Source: an uncultured Dehalococcoidia bacterium
GTDB taxonomy: Bacteria > Chloroflexota > Dehalococcoidia > Lucifugimonadales > UBA3495
NCBI GenBank assembly: GCA_951813535.1
Contig: OX638345.1
Span: forward strand, 3,154,608-3,218,607
Direction: 5' to 3'
DNA length: 64,000 nt
Made by a program: the position numbers and the translations under genes. This document shows positions 18,119 to 26,015 of the stretch, in pieces. Each line of letters starts with the position of its first letter. Within the stretch, counting starts at the first letter, position 1. The notes beneath the pieces are model-generated. The model was not told the DNA's origin and made no database searches. It saw only the letters and a program-made list of their open reading frames with translations.

Positions 18119-18145
18119 GCTTTGAACCTTGTGCGATTAAACGAT

Positions 18146-18173
18146 GTAGGGGCGAATAGTCATTCGCCCCTAC
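18146..18173. terminator. Palindromic hairpin in a convergent gap
   Basis: Perfect 12-base arms GTAGGGGCGAAT and ATTCGCCCCTAC flank an AGTC loop, followed by TCTTTTG on the plus strand. It lies between the stop of the LLM gene (18118) and the stop of the minus-strand VOC gene (18228). It is nearly identical to the element at 11163-11186, so it is a dispersed element probably serving as a bidirectional terminator. Confidence 0.7.
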
Positions 18174-18227
18174 TCTTTTGCCGGCCGGCAAAACCTGCGA
18201 CGCTGAGCGCAGGTTCCCGCAATCGCG

Positions 18228-18737
18228 CTAGTGCGCGGCTCCAGCGAACGCCGCCTGCGCCGCCAGTTCCTCGTCCCACGGGCCGGGCATCCGACCCTTT
18301 TCGGTGCCGCCGATCATGTAGCCGCTCTCGTCGTGGCCCCACTGTTCGCGAGGCATCTCGTAGGACAGCTCGATACCGTTGCCATCAGGGTCGCGAATGT
18401 AGATGCCGATAGCGTGGCCGTGGTCGGACACGCGCTGGATGGGAATGTTCTTTTCCTTGACCCGGTAGTAGAGCTCCTTGAGGTCCTCCAAGCTTTCCAT
18501 GTACCAGGCCATGTGGTTGAGGCCCACCTGGCCACCCTGGGGGCCCATGGCGTTTTCGCCCACCTCGGTCAGCGCGATCTCGTGGGAGTTCCCCAGGTCG
18601 GCGGACATGAACGCGGCCCGTCCCGGGAAGAACCCGTAGGTATGCAAACCCAGCAGGTCTTCGTACCAGTCCCGCGCTTTTTCCGCATTGCGTACGAAGA
18701 TGTTGACGTGTCCCAGATTTCTCGGCGTGTAACTCAT
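18228..18737 (-). CDS. VOC-family (glyoxalase/extradiol dioxygenase-like) protein
   Basis: A 169-residue protein with one vicinal-oxygen-chelate domain pair. It begins YTPRNLGHVNIFVRNAEKAR, where the His is the usual first metal ligand. It has a middle LNHMAWYMESLEDL, with a second His, and a last IYIRDPDGNGIELSYEMP, with the Glu ligand. These fit a mononuclear-metal dioxygenase or lyase of the catechol 2,3-dioxygenase type. AAGGAGGGTACT precedes the ATG. It is monocistronic and the substrate is unknown. Confidence 0.85.
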   Translation of the reverse strand: MSYTPRNLGHVNIFVRNAEKARDWYEDLLGLHTYGFFPGRAAFMSADLGNSHEIALTEVGENAMGPQGGQVGLNHMAWYMESLEDLKELYYRVKEKNIPIQRVSDHGHAIGIYIRDPDGNGIELSYEMPREQWGHDESGYMIGGTEKGRMPGPWDEELAAQAAFAGAAH

Positions 18738-18780
18738 AGTACCCTCCTTATCTATCGGTGGATTCGGTAACCATGGAGCA

Positions 18781-18809
18781 ATGATAACAACGGCCTGTGG
18801 CTATGGAAA
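18781..18809 (-). promoter_or_regulatory. Candidate promoter of the VOC gene
   Basis: On the minus strand a TTTCCA -35 (complement of 18804-18809), a 17-base spacer and a TATCAT -10 (complement of 18781-18786) lie 44 bases above the ATG. The -10 matches five of six positions and the -35 four. Confidence 0.4.
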
Positions 18810-18872
18810 GGGGTAACGAGCCGGCTGAACCCAAGCGCTCGCAGAGTTTCTCGTTGTCCGAGGCGGCCGGCG

Positions 18873-19295
18873 GTGGTGGTGGCCTGCGATGAGATGTGGA
18901 CCTATCGGCGAGCCCGACATGGTGCGCGGCTGGAGGAGTGGTGGATCTGGACCGCGGTAGTGTGCGAAGCCGACGACAGCCGGTGGGTGGATTTTGAGGT
19001 GGGAGACCGCAGCGAAGCGCCCTTCCTGCGATTGTATGCCCGGCTGCCCGAGGCGGGATTGTATCGCAGCGACGCCTACTCGGTGTATGCGGGGTGGTTT
19101 CCGCCGAACCGCCACGTGGTGGGCAAAGGCGGAGCGGTGAACTGGAATGAAGGACTGCATTCGGTGTGGCGGAGCAAGTTGAACCGCCTGGTGCGGCGGA
19201 CCAAAGGCTATACCAAGAGCATCGAGATGCTGGTGTATTCCCTGGCTTTGGTGAGCTGGCGACGGCAGGCAAAACTCAATACCTGCCCACGTTAA
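18873..19295 (+). pseudogene. IS1-type transposase remnant (DDE domain only)
   Basis: The 140-residue frame begins with VVACDEMWTY, the first catalytic Asp region of IS1-family transposases. It continues with RSDAYSVYAGW, the second Asp, and GGAVNWNEGLHSVWRSKLN near the expected third acidic residue. It then has RRTKGYTKSIEMLVYSLAL, the usual C-terminus. The N-terminal zinc-finger and helix-turn-helix half of about 90 residues is missing: upstream codons stay open but show no zinc-binding cysteines. I found no terminal inverted repeats or target duplications. It is a decayed element in a 700-base gap. Confidence 0.7.
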
Positions 19296-19317
19296 GAACA
19301 CCGCGACGCAAGCCCGG

Positions 19318-19346
19318 TTGATAGTCCGGGCGTCCTCTGGCACAAT
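19318..19346 (+). promoter_or_regulatory. Promoter of the threonine-synthase/NIL/sulfur-carrier unit
   Basis: TTGATA at 19318-19323 (five of six), a 17-base spacer and CACAAT at 19341-19346 (four of six). It lies 90 bases before the GTG at 19437 and is followed by a GC-rich leader containing CGGTT and AACCG arms that could pair. Confidence 0.55.
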
Positions 19347-19436
19347 GTGTGGCCGGTGTATGTGTTTTGATCCATGCCGGCGGTTGGGTTGCAAACCGGC
19401 GCACGGGTACATCAGGAACCACGGAGGTAACATCCG

Positions 19437-20726
19437 GTGGCGTTTGTCAAAGGACTAAAGTGCCGGGAATGCGGCCGGGAATACCCGGGCGAACCCCTGA
19501 ACGTTTGCGACTTCTGCTTCGGCCCATTGGAGGTGATTTACGACTACGTGACCATCTCTGAGGTGGTTACGCACCAGCGCATCGCCGACGGGCCGATCAG
19601 CATATGGCGTTACCAGGACCTGTTGCCGGCGTCGGCGGACGACCCCGTGGACATCATGGCGGGTTACACGCCTTTGCTCAAGGCCAGGAACTTGGGCAAA
19701 AAGCTGGGCCTGAACAATCTGTACATCAAGAATGATAGCGTGAATCCGTCGTTCTCGTTCAAGGACCGTGTTGTATCGGTAGCCGCGACGAAGGCAGTTG
19801 AATTCGGTTATGAGACCCTGGCGTGCGCCAGCACTGGGAACTTGGCCTGCAGCGTGGCCGCGCACGCCGCCCGGGCAGGGATTGACGCGGTGGTTTTCAT
19901 CCCCGCCGACTTGGAACGGGGGAAGGTTATCGGCGCCGCGGTCTACAACCCAACGCTGGTAGCGGTCGAAGGGACGTACGACGAAGTGAACCGTCTGTGC
20001 AGCGAGGTAAGCGACAACTACCCCTGGGCGTTCGTCAACATCAACATGCGGCCTTACTATGCGGAAGGGAGCAAGACCCTCGGGTACGAAGTCGCCGAGC
20101 AGTTGGGTTGGAGAGTGCCGGACCACGTGGTGGTACCGTCGGCCTCCGGCGCAATGTTCACCAAGATCTGGAAAGGATTCAACGAACTGGCGTGTTTAGG
20201 ACTGCTGGACGGAGTAGATCCGCAGCCGTTCGGAGCCGACCAGAACACAGTCCATCATCCCGCGGTTACGACGCGGATGCACATGGCGCAGGCCGCCGGG
20301 TGCTGCCCGATCGTCACCGCGTGGGAAAACCAGCAGAATCAGATCCGTCCCGTGCGTCCGGACAGCATAGCCAAGTCGCTGGCCATAGGTAATCCGGCAG
20401 ACGGGATCTATAGTCTGCGTGTTATCAGAGAGTCGGGCGGGAGTGGCTACGCAGTGCCGGAATCCCAGGTGGTTGAAGGCATCAAGCTGCTGGCAGAGAC
20501 CGAGGGCATCTTCACGGAAACAGCCGGCGGCGTGACCGTCTCCACCCTGAAGTATCTGGCCGAAACCGGCGCCATCGGCGCTGACGAACTGGCGGTGGCC
20601 TACATCACGGGCAACGGCCTGAAGACCCAGGAAGCCGTGGAAGAGGTAGTTAATCCCCTCCATATCAAGCCGATGATGGGCTCATTCGAGGAGGCGCTGG
20701 AAAATCGGATGGCGGCTCGAGTGTAG
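19437..20726 (+). CDS. thrC: Threonine synthase-like PLP enzyme
   Basis: A 429-residue fold-type II PLP enzyme. The N-terminus carries a zinc ribbon (C9, C12, C24, C27), then GYTPLLKARNLGKKLG. The PLP lysine K109 is in SFSFKDRV, and the phosphate-binding loop is CASTGNLACS near 138. Threonine synthase makes threonine from O-phosphohomoserine. It starts at GTG with GGAGG 9 bases upstream. Six bases after the stop begins a NIL-domain gene, and further on a CysO-like sulfur carrier. That context leaves open a sulfur-transferring activity rather than plain threonine synthesis. The symbol reflects the best family match. Confidence 0.82.
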   Translation: MAFVKGLKCRECGREYPGEPLNVCDFCFGPLEVIYDYVTISEVVTHQRIADGPISIWRYQDLLPASADDPVDIMAGYTPLLKARNLGKKLGLNNLYIKNDSVNPSFSFKDRVVSVAATKAVEFGYETLACASTGNLACSVAAHAARAGIDAVVFIPADLERGKVIGAAVYNPTLVAVEGTYDEVNRLCSEVSDNYPWAFVNINMRPYYAEGSKTLGYEVAEQLGWRVPDHVVVPSASGAMFTKIWKGFNELACLGLLDGVDPQPFGADQNTVHHPAVTTRMHMAQAAGCCPIVTAWENQQNQIRPVRPDSIAKSLAIGNPADGIYSLRVIRESGGSGYAVPESQVVEGIKLLAETEGIFTETAGGVTVSTLKYLAETGAIGADELAVAYITGNGLKTQEAVEEVVNPLHIKPMMGSFEEALENRMAARV

Positions 20727-20732
20727 ATAGCC

Positions 20733-20975
20733 ATGGCCAAGCAGCGCGTGCGGTTCACGTTTTCAGCTGAGATGGTACGAGAGCCGATCATTTACCGGCT
20801 GGGGCACGACTTCGACGTGGTTACCAACATCAGGCGCGCCGACGTCCGATCGGATGTTGGCTGGGTGATCCTGGAGTTGGAAGGTTCCGATGAAGAGATA
20901 CAGCGGGGTCTCGACTGGGTTGGCGACACCGGCGTGCGGGTCGACCCCATCGCGGGTGACGTGATCGAAGGCTGA
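20733..20975 (+). CDS. NIL-domain protein
   Basis: An 80-residue protein that is a single ferredoxin-like NIL domain: RVRFTFSAEMVREPIIYRL, then a strand with VVTNIRRADV and GWVILELEGSDEEIQRGLDW. NIL domains sit at the C-terminus of methionine ABC ATPases (MetN) as methionine sensors, and beside ferredoxins in sulfide-dependent homocysteine synthesis in methanogens. Here it stands alone, six bases after the threonine-synthase-like gene and before a sulfur carrier. A role in methionine, threonine or cysteine sulfur metabolism is therefore likely but unproven. Confidence 0.85.
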   Translation: MAKQRVRFTFSAEMVREPIIYRLGHDFDVVTNIRRADVRSDVGWVILELEGSDEEIQRGLDWVGDTGVRVDPIAGDVIEG

Positions 20976-21070
20976 CCGAGTCGGTCCGCTAATCCCCCAA
21001 TGCCCCTTACTGACATGCCGCAGCGGCGGACGCAAAACGGCATCCCAAAATTGCAGGAGGAACGATTCCA

Positions 21071-21352
21071 ATGGGCGTAATGGTGCGCATTCCCACTCCG
21101 CTGCGACGCATGACCGGCGGCGCCGACAAAGTTGAACTGGACGTGGCCGACCTTTCGCAAATGATCGATCGATTGGAGAGCGACTATCCCGGCTTTAAGG
21201 AGCGGCTACTGGACGAAGAAGGCGAATTGCGGTACTTCGTGAACATCTACGTCAACGGCGAAGATATCCGCTTCGACCAGGGGCTGCGAACAGCTATCAA
21301 ATCTGGTGACGAGATCAGCATTGTTCCGGCCGTTGCCGGCGGACTGACCTGA
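21071..21352 (+). CDS. CysO-like ubiquitin-fold sulfur carrier (MoaD/ThiS family)
   Basis: A 93-residue beta-grasp protein. The pattern VRIPTPLRRMTGGADKVEL, FVNIYVNGEDIRF and ISIVPAVAGG matches mycobacterial CysO more closely than MoaD or ThiS. Such carriers hold sulfur as a C-terminal Gly-Gly thiocarboxylate. Here two residues, LT, follow the Gly-Gly at 90-91, so a peptidase must expose the glycine first. No such protease or activating E1-like gene lies in the window. GCAGGAGGAACG precedes the ATG. It closes the unit begun by the PLP enzyme at 19437. Confidence 0.85.
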   Translation: MGVMVRIPTPLRRMTGGADKVELDVADLSQMIDRLESDYPGFKERLLDEEGELRYFVNIYVNGEDIRFDQGLRTAIKSGDEISIVPAVAGGLT

Positions 21353-21383
21353 GGACCTGAGGCGGACTTACCTTCGAAATCCA

Positions 21384-21409
21384 GACACTCCCGCCAGTGC
21401 GGGAGTGTC
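21384..21409 (+). terminator. Rho-independent-like terminator after the sulfur-carrier gene
   Basis: Perfect 11-base arms GACACTCCCGC and GCGGGAGTGTC flank a CAGT loop, followed by GCGTTTC, a short T-run. It begins 32 bases after the stop at 21352, in the right place to end the threonine-synthase/NIL/carrier transcript. Confidence 0.75.
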
Positions 21410-21845
21410 GCGTTTCAAGTTGCACCCGGTCACCACGAGACCGCGATGCGCCCGTCACCAGCGAACTCGGTAAGCCGACATTCGGGGCTTTTCCAAGAAG
21501 CGGCGGCAATCAACTCCCCAAACAGTGGTCTGCGGCATTCCAGCGTGCCCCCAGACGCGTTGCGCGGAGGGGATAGTCACCGATTGATCGGAGAGGCCGT
21601 TCCCACCGGCCCCTCGGGCATCGCGGACGCTCGTCGTTTCGACAACCACGGATAGAGGACGACTGGGTATCGCGCGGGGTTCGTGACCCGCATGTGTGCC
21701 GCGGCAGTGCAACTCGCGGGCATCGCCCCGCATCCCACGGTAAATCGAGGCACGGCGATCGCCGAAGAATTGACCGCCGGATCCGATGTAACCCGGCCTG
21801 GGTAAGAACCATGCTCCGGGCTAGCGGTGGCTCGGACCGCGTTGC
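21410..21845. other. Non-coding gap, about 430 bases, no recognised feature
   Basis: Short open frames here on both strands have no ribosome binding site and no protein resemblance. I found no tRNA, recognised riboswitch or mobile-element end. The base composition is like that of the coding neighbours. It could hold a leader, a small RNA or a decayed gene. The hopanoid promoter starts at 21846. Confidence 0.5.
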
Positions 21846-21874
21846 TTGACACGATTGCCGGCGATCGTTACATT
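21846..21874 (+). promoter_or_regulatory. Promoter of the hopanoid/isoprenoid run
   Basis: A consensus TTGACA -35 at 21846-21851, a 17-base spacer and TACATT at 21869-21874 (four of six). It lies upstream of the polyprenyl synthase gene and of the uninterrupted plus-strand series to 36097. The leader before the chosen ATG would be about 170 bases, or about 80 to an earlier ATG at 21960. Confidence 0.72.
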
Positions 21875-22052
21875 CTGTGATCGTTGAAACGAACGGGCCC
21901 TACCCGGAAACCGCGCGCCGCGCCTACCCCCTATTCTCACCGCACGGCAGGCTTCGTCAATGGGTACAATACCAACAGCCTCCTCTGAGGCTCGCCGGTT
22001 GGGTCGGCAGGGCAACAACCGTGCGCAGAAAGACGCACCAAGTTTGCCCGCC

Positions 22053-23069
22053 ATGTTTGACCGGTACCGAGAGTACCTGGAAAATGCGTTAGCAGCAGCA
22101 GTACCGCCTCTGGGAGACCACGCGGTCAACACCTTGCTGCGATACCACTTGGGATGGTCGTCCCGAAACGGGATTCCGGCGGCTACGCCCGCGTCTCAAG
22201 GCAAAGCGCTCCGGCCCACGCTGTGCATGTTTGCGTGCCACGCACTCCAGGGGGATCCAGGTCATGCCGCTCCGGCAGCAGCCGCGTTGGAGCTCATCCA
22301 CAGCTTCTCCCTGGTTCACGATGACATCCAGGACCAGGGCATGGAACGGCGCCACCAACCTACGGTGTGGGCCGTTTGGGGTACGGAGCAGGCCTTGGTG
22401 GCTGGTGACGCGATGCAGTCGTTGGGTGACCTGAGTTCCCTGAGTGTGGGTGGCGGCGTGTCACCGGACACCACGATTCGCGTCTCCCAACTGTTGACGC
22501 AAAGCTATCTCGAAATGATAGAAGGCCAGTGTCGAGACTTGGAGTTCGAAGGGCGCGAAGTCATCGCCTCCGAGGAATACCTGGACATGATAGCCCTGAA
22601 AACCGGAGCGCTGATCCGCAGCAGTATGGTGATCGGAGCAACCATCGCCACGGACGATACCGAGACCCTGGAAAGCGTGGCTAGATTCGGCCGGGCCATT
22701 GGGCGGTTGTTCCAGATCAGGGACGACTACCTGGGAATCTGGGGTGACGAAGCGATTACCGGAAAGTCCACCGACAGCGACATCGTTCAACGCAAGAAAA
22801 GCTACCCCATCGTATACGCTTTCCAGCATGCGGACGGCGCTAATCGGAATGAGTTGGTAAGGTTGTACTCTCAGCAAGCCCTTGACGAATCCGATGTGGA
22901 CCGCGTTCTGGACATACTGGACAATCTGGGGGCCGACCGCCAAACCGACGAACTAACCGAGGCGACAGCCGAGGAAGGCCGGGCCGCGTTGGCTATGCTG
23001 GAGTTGCCGCCCTGGGCCACAGAGGATGCCAAAAAACTGATCGACTTCATGGCGTACCGCCTATTCTGA
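22053..23069 (+). CDS. Polyprenyl (farnesyl/geranylgeranyl-type) diphosphate synthase
   Basis: A trans-isoprenyl diphosphate synthase of 338 residues from the ATG at 22053. An ATG at 21960 would add 31 residues of low complexity, and neither start has a good ribosome binding site. The first Asp-rich motif is in LVHDDIQDQG near residue 92 and the second in QIRDDYLGIWGD near 222; both bind magnesium-diphosphate. These enzymes condense isopentenyl diphosphate with allylic diphosphates. As the first gene of a hopanoid run, its likely product is farnesyl diphosphate for squalene synthesis, but chain length cannot be settled by eye. Confidence 0.88.
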   Translation: MFDRYREYLENALAAAVPPLGDHAVNTLLRYHLGWSSRNGIPAATPASQGKALRPTLCMFACHALQGDPGHAAPAAAALELIHSFSLVHDDIQDQGMERRHQPTVWAVWGTEQALVAGDAMQSLGDLSSLSVGGGVSPDTTIRVSQLLTQSYLEMIEGQCRDLEFEGREVIASEEYLDMIALKTGALIRSSMVIGATIATDDTETLESVARFGRAIGRLFQIRDDYLGIWGDEAITGKSTDSDIVQRKKSYPIVYAFQHADGANRNELVRLYSQQALDESDVDRVLDILDNLGADRQTDELTEATAEEGRAALAMLELPPWATEDAKKLIDFMAYRLF

Positions 23070-23103
23070 CAGCCCCCAGCGATAAGCTACGGAGACTCTG
23101 AGT

Positions 23104-24180
23104 ATGGTACAAACACGAAAAGATCCTCACACCGTTATAAAGCCGGCCAAGCGCCCGATAGAACTGGGCGTGCGGATGGGATGGTACATACTCAAGAACC
23201 GCCTGCGTGGCCGCAAGCGCTTCCCGCTGGTCACCATGCTGGAACCCCTGGAGATGTGCAACCTGGCCTGCATAGGGTGCGGCCGGATCCGGGAATACCG
23301 CGGCGTGCTGGACCAGATGATGCCGGTGGAAGAAGCCTTGGCCGCCGTGCGCGAGTCGGGCGCGCCCATCGTTTCCATTGCCGGCGGCGAACCGACGATT
23401 CATCCCAAGATCGACGAGATCATCAACACCCTCGTTGACCAGAAGTACTTCGTTTATTGCTGTACGAACGCACTGCTGCTGCCGCGCATGCTGGAGAAGA
23501 TACCGCCATCCAAGTATTTCTGCTGGGTTATACACATGGACGGCATGGAGGAAAAACACGACGAATCAGTAGCGCGGACGGGCGTGTTCAAGCGGGCGGT
23601 GGACGGGATACAAATGGCGGTGGAGCGGGGTTATCGCGTTTGCACGAATACGACCGTGTTCCGCAACAGCGACGTCGAGGACTTGCGGGAAATGTTCCGT
23701 TACGTCTGCGACCTCGGGGTCGAGGGCTCGATGATATCGCCAGGTTACGACTTTGAAGACGCGCCCGATCAGGATCTTTTCCTTACTCGGCAGGAGTCCA
23801 GAAACGTGTTTCGGGACTTGTTGGATCCAACCCGGATCGAGGGCATGCGGTTCTACAACAACCCGTTGTACCTGAATTTCCTCCGAGGAGAACGGGAATA
23901 TCAGTGCACGGCGTGGTCCAATCCCACCTACACGGTAATGGGTTGGCGGAAGCCCTGTTATCCGCTGGCTGACGAACACACGACGGAAATCGACGAACTC
24001 TACGACCCCCATTTGTGGGAAGAAAAATACGGCGTGGGCAGAGATCCTCGCTGCAACAACTGCATGATGCATTGCGGTTTCGAATCAGCAACGATATTCA
24101 ACGCTATTGGTAAACCCAGGGAGTGGGTCACGTTCATCAAATCCGGGGCCGCGCATAAAGGAGGCATCAGCGTCGGCTAG
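23104..24180 (+). CDS. hpnH: HpnH, adenosylhopane synthase (radical SAM)
   Basis: A 358-residue radical-SAM enzyme. The iron-sulfur cysteines C52, C56 and C59 are in MCNLACIGCGRIREY, followed by the SAM-binding GGEPTIHPKI near residue 98. The C-terminal CNNCMMHCGFES region near 320 is typical of HpnH. The known reaction couples the 5'-deoxyadenosyl radical of SAM to hopene to give adenosylhopane, the first committed step to side-chain hopanoids. It starts with AGACTCTGAGT and no strong ribosome binding site. Together with hpnG it shows that this organism should make C35 bacteriohopanepolyols. Confidence 0.93.
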   Translation: MVQTRKDPHTVIKPAKRPIELGVRMGWYILKNRLRGRKRFPLVTMLEPLEMCNLACIGCGRIREYRGVLDQMMPVEEALAAVRESGAPIVSIAGGEPTIHPKIDEIINTLVDQKYFVYCCTNALLLPRMLEKIPPSKYFCWVIHMDGMEEKHDESVARTGVFKRAVDGIQMAVERGYRVCTNTTVFRNSDVEDLREMFRYVCDLGVEGSMISPGYDFEDAPDQDLFLTRQESRNVFRDLLDPTRIEGMRFYNNPLYLNFLRGEREYQCTAWSNPTYTVMGWRKPCYPLADEHTTEIDELYDPHLWEEKYGVGRDPRCNNCMMHCGFESATIFNAIGKPREWVTFIKSGAAHKGGISVG

Positions 24181-24285
24181 CCAATTCCCGGCAACGGATC
24201 CGCAAGCCTCATTTGACGGCGGACAATCGGGACGATAACACGAACGCCGACCGACTGGTTGAAGTTGGTCACTATTGTTACCCCT

Positions 24286-24990
24286 ATGCTTGCCATAGTT
24301 GCACCCATGGCTACAGAAATCGCCGGCGTTCGCCGGGCGATCCGCGGCCCGCACGGAGACGGCGTGACGTTGCGCGTCATCGGAGTCGGTAGGCAGCGCG
24401 CCGAGGTGGGCGTCGCGGCCGTGGCAGCGGAATCTCCGGCAGCGATTGTCGTGATCGGATTCTGCGGCGGCGCGGACCCGGAACTGCGCACGGGCGACTT
24501 GCACGTCGCTGGGGTGTTCCATTCCGCTGACCGTGCCGAGCCCATCGCGGCTGACCCGGGGCTGACCAGCAGAGCAACATCCTGGGCCGACGATAACAAT
24601 GCCCGCCTGGCACGCGGCTCGTCCGTTACGGTAAATACTGTAGCCAGCGCGAAAGCGAAATCTGCCCTGTACGCGGCAACCGGAGCAATGTCGGTCAACA
24701 TGGAAGACTATTGGGCCGCACGCACAGCAGCCGCTTACCGAATACCGTTCGCGTCGGTGCGAGCGGTACTGGACACGGCAGAGGACGAGCTACCGGATTA
24801 TCTGAGTGACATCGGTGAAGGGATTGTCGCCGTGCCGCGCCGGGTGGCGACGCACCCCGGCAGCTGGCCAATGCTGGTTCGGCTGCACCGGAAAGCGCGG
24901 GTCGCACGGGGCCGCCTGGCCGATTGCGTCTCCGGGTTGTTGGCAGGATCACCTGCGCGATGGGCCGGCGCGGCTCCGTTGACCCCATGA
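24286..24990 (+). CDS. hpnG: HpnG, adenosylhopane nucleosidase (PNP/UDP phosphorylase superfamily)
   Basis: A 234-residue protein beginning MLAIVAPMATEIAGVRRAI. It shows the nucleoside-phosphorylase fold: VVIGFCGGADPELRTGDLHV, the GAMSVNMEDYWAAR motif with Met-Glu near residue 138, and FASVRAVLDTAEDELPD near 155. HpnG removes adenine from adenosylhopane, giving phosphoribosyl- or ribosylhopane. The ATG at 24286 is preferred to a TTG at 24259; neither has a ribosome binding site. Its TGA overlaps the hpnA ATG by four bases, so the two genes are translationally coupled. Confidence 0.85.
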   Translation: MLAIVAPMATEIAGVRRAIRGPHGDGVTLRVIGVGRQRAEVGVAAVAAESPAAIVVIGFCGGADPELRTGDLHVAGVFHSADRAEPIAADPGLTSRATSWADDNNARLARGSSVTVNTVASAKAKSALYAATGAMSVNMEDYWAARTAAAYRIPFASVRAVLDTAEDELPDYLSDIGEGIVAVPRRVATHPGSWPMLVRLHRKARVARGRLADCVSGLLAGSPARWAGAAPLTP

Positions 24991-25988
24991 CCACTCTGGT
25001 GACCGGCGCCACTGGTTTTGTCGGCGGCAACCTGGCTAGGGCGCTTTGGGCCAGGGGCGAAGACATACGGGCTTTGGTCCGGCCCAATGCCAACGACTTG
25101 GCGATTCGGGACACGGGAGTGATTCAAGTCACCGGTGATTTGTTGGACAGCGAATCGGTGCGTCGGGCCGCCGAAGGCTGCGAGACCGTTTATCATTGCG
25201 CGGCCATCTACTCATTCTGGTCGCCGCGACCCCGCGAAATGTACCGCTCAAACGTGGTAGGCACGGTCAATCTACTCGACGCGGCGCGGAGGGCCGGTGT
25301 CCGCCGGGTGGTTTTCACCAGCTCGGTTGCCACGATAGGAATACCTGACAACGGGCCGAGTGGTCCTGAACGCCTGGGCACGGAAGAGATGCCGCCCCGT
25401 CCGGCATTGCTGATCGGGTATTACAAACAGTCCAAGTATGCCACGGAGCAGATCGCTCTGGCGGCCAATGACGATAAAATGGAGGTGGTAGTCGTCAACC
25501 CCTGCGCTCCGGTCGGAGAGTGGGACGTGAAGCCAACGCCCACAGGCCGGATTCCGCTGTACTTCGCCCGCGGCAAGGCTCCGGGTTACATCGCGACGGG
25601 CATGAACCTGATAGACGTGGCGGACGTCGCCGAGGGGCACATATTGGCGATGGAGCGCGGCACTCCTGGAGAGCGCTACATTCTCGGATGCCGCAATCTC
25701 ACCCTGAAAGAAATCTTCGACATCCTGTCCAAAATCACCGGACGGCGCGCACCCAATATCCGGATACCGCATTGGGCCATGTTGAGTGTCGCTTACTGCG
25801 ATGAGTTCATCGAGGGGACCCTCCTCCGCCGCTCACCTGCCGTCCCCGTAGAAGCAATTAAAATTACCAGGCATCCCATGTACGTGAGCAGCAGAAAGGC
25901 AGTAGAGGAACTGGGTTTGCCTCAGAGCCCGGTGGAAGTGGCTCTGGAAAAAGCAGTCCGTTGGTTTAGAGATCACGGATACATTTAG
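24987..25988 (+). CDS. hpnA: HpnA, hopanoid-associated sugar epimerase
   Basis: A 333-residue extended SDR. I start it at the ATG at 24987, which overlaps the hpnG stop as ATGA. It begins MTTLVTGATGFVGGNLARAL, has VFTSSVATIGIPDN near residue 108 and the catalytic Tyr-Lys in GYYKQSKYATEQIAL near 142-149. NPCAPVGEWDVKPTPTG is near 172. HpnA-type proteins accompany squalene-hopene genes and are thought to modify the ribose-derived side chain; the exact substrate is not established. No ribosome binding site is needed if coupled to hpnG. Confidence 0.87.
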   Translation: MTTLVTGATGFVGGNLARALWARGEDIRALVRPNANDLAIRDTGVIQVTGDLLDSESVRRAAEGCETVYHCAAIYSFWSPRPREMYRSNVVGTVNLLDAARRAGVRRVVFTSSVATIGIPDNGPSGPERLGTEEMPPRPALLIGYYKQSKYATEQIALAANDDKMEVVVVNPCAPVGEWDVKPTPTGRIPLYFARGKAPGYIATGMNLIDVADVAEGHILAMERGTPGERYILGCRNLTLKEIFDILSKITGRRAPNIRIPHWAMLSVAYCDEFIEGTLLRRSPAVPVEAIKITRHPMYVSSRKAVEELGLPQSPVEVALEKAVRWFRDHGYI

Positions 25989-26015
25989 CGCTCTAAGATT
26001 TGCAGGGTAAGCATC

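Noticed and set aside
19347-19436. Riboswitch-like leader before the threonine-synthase gene
   Set aside because: A short hairpin with CGGTT and AACCG arms can form, but no known riboswitch core is recognisable. It is noted only in the promoter entry.
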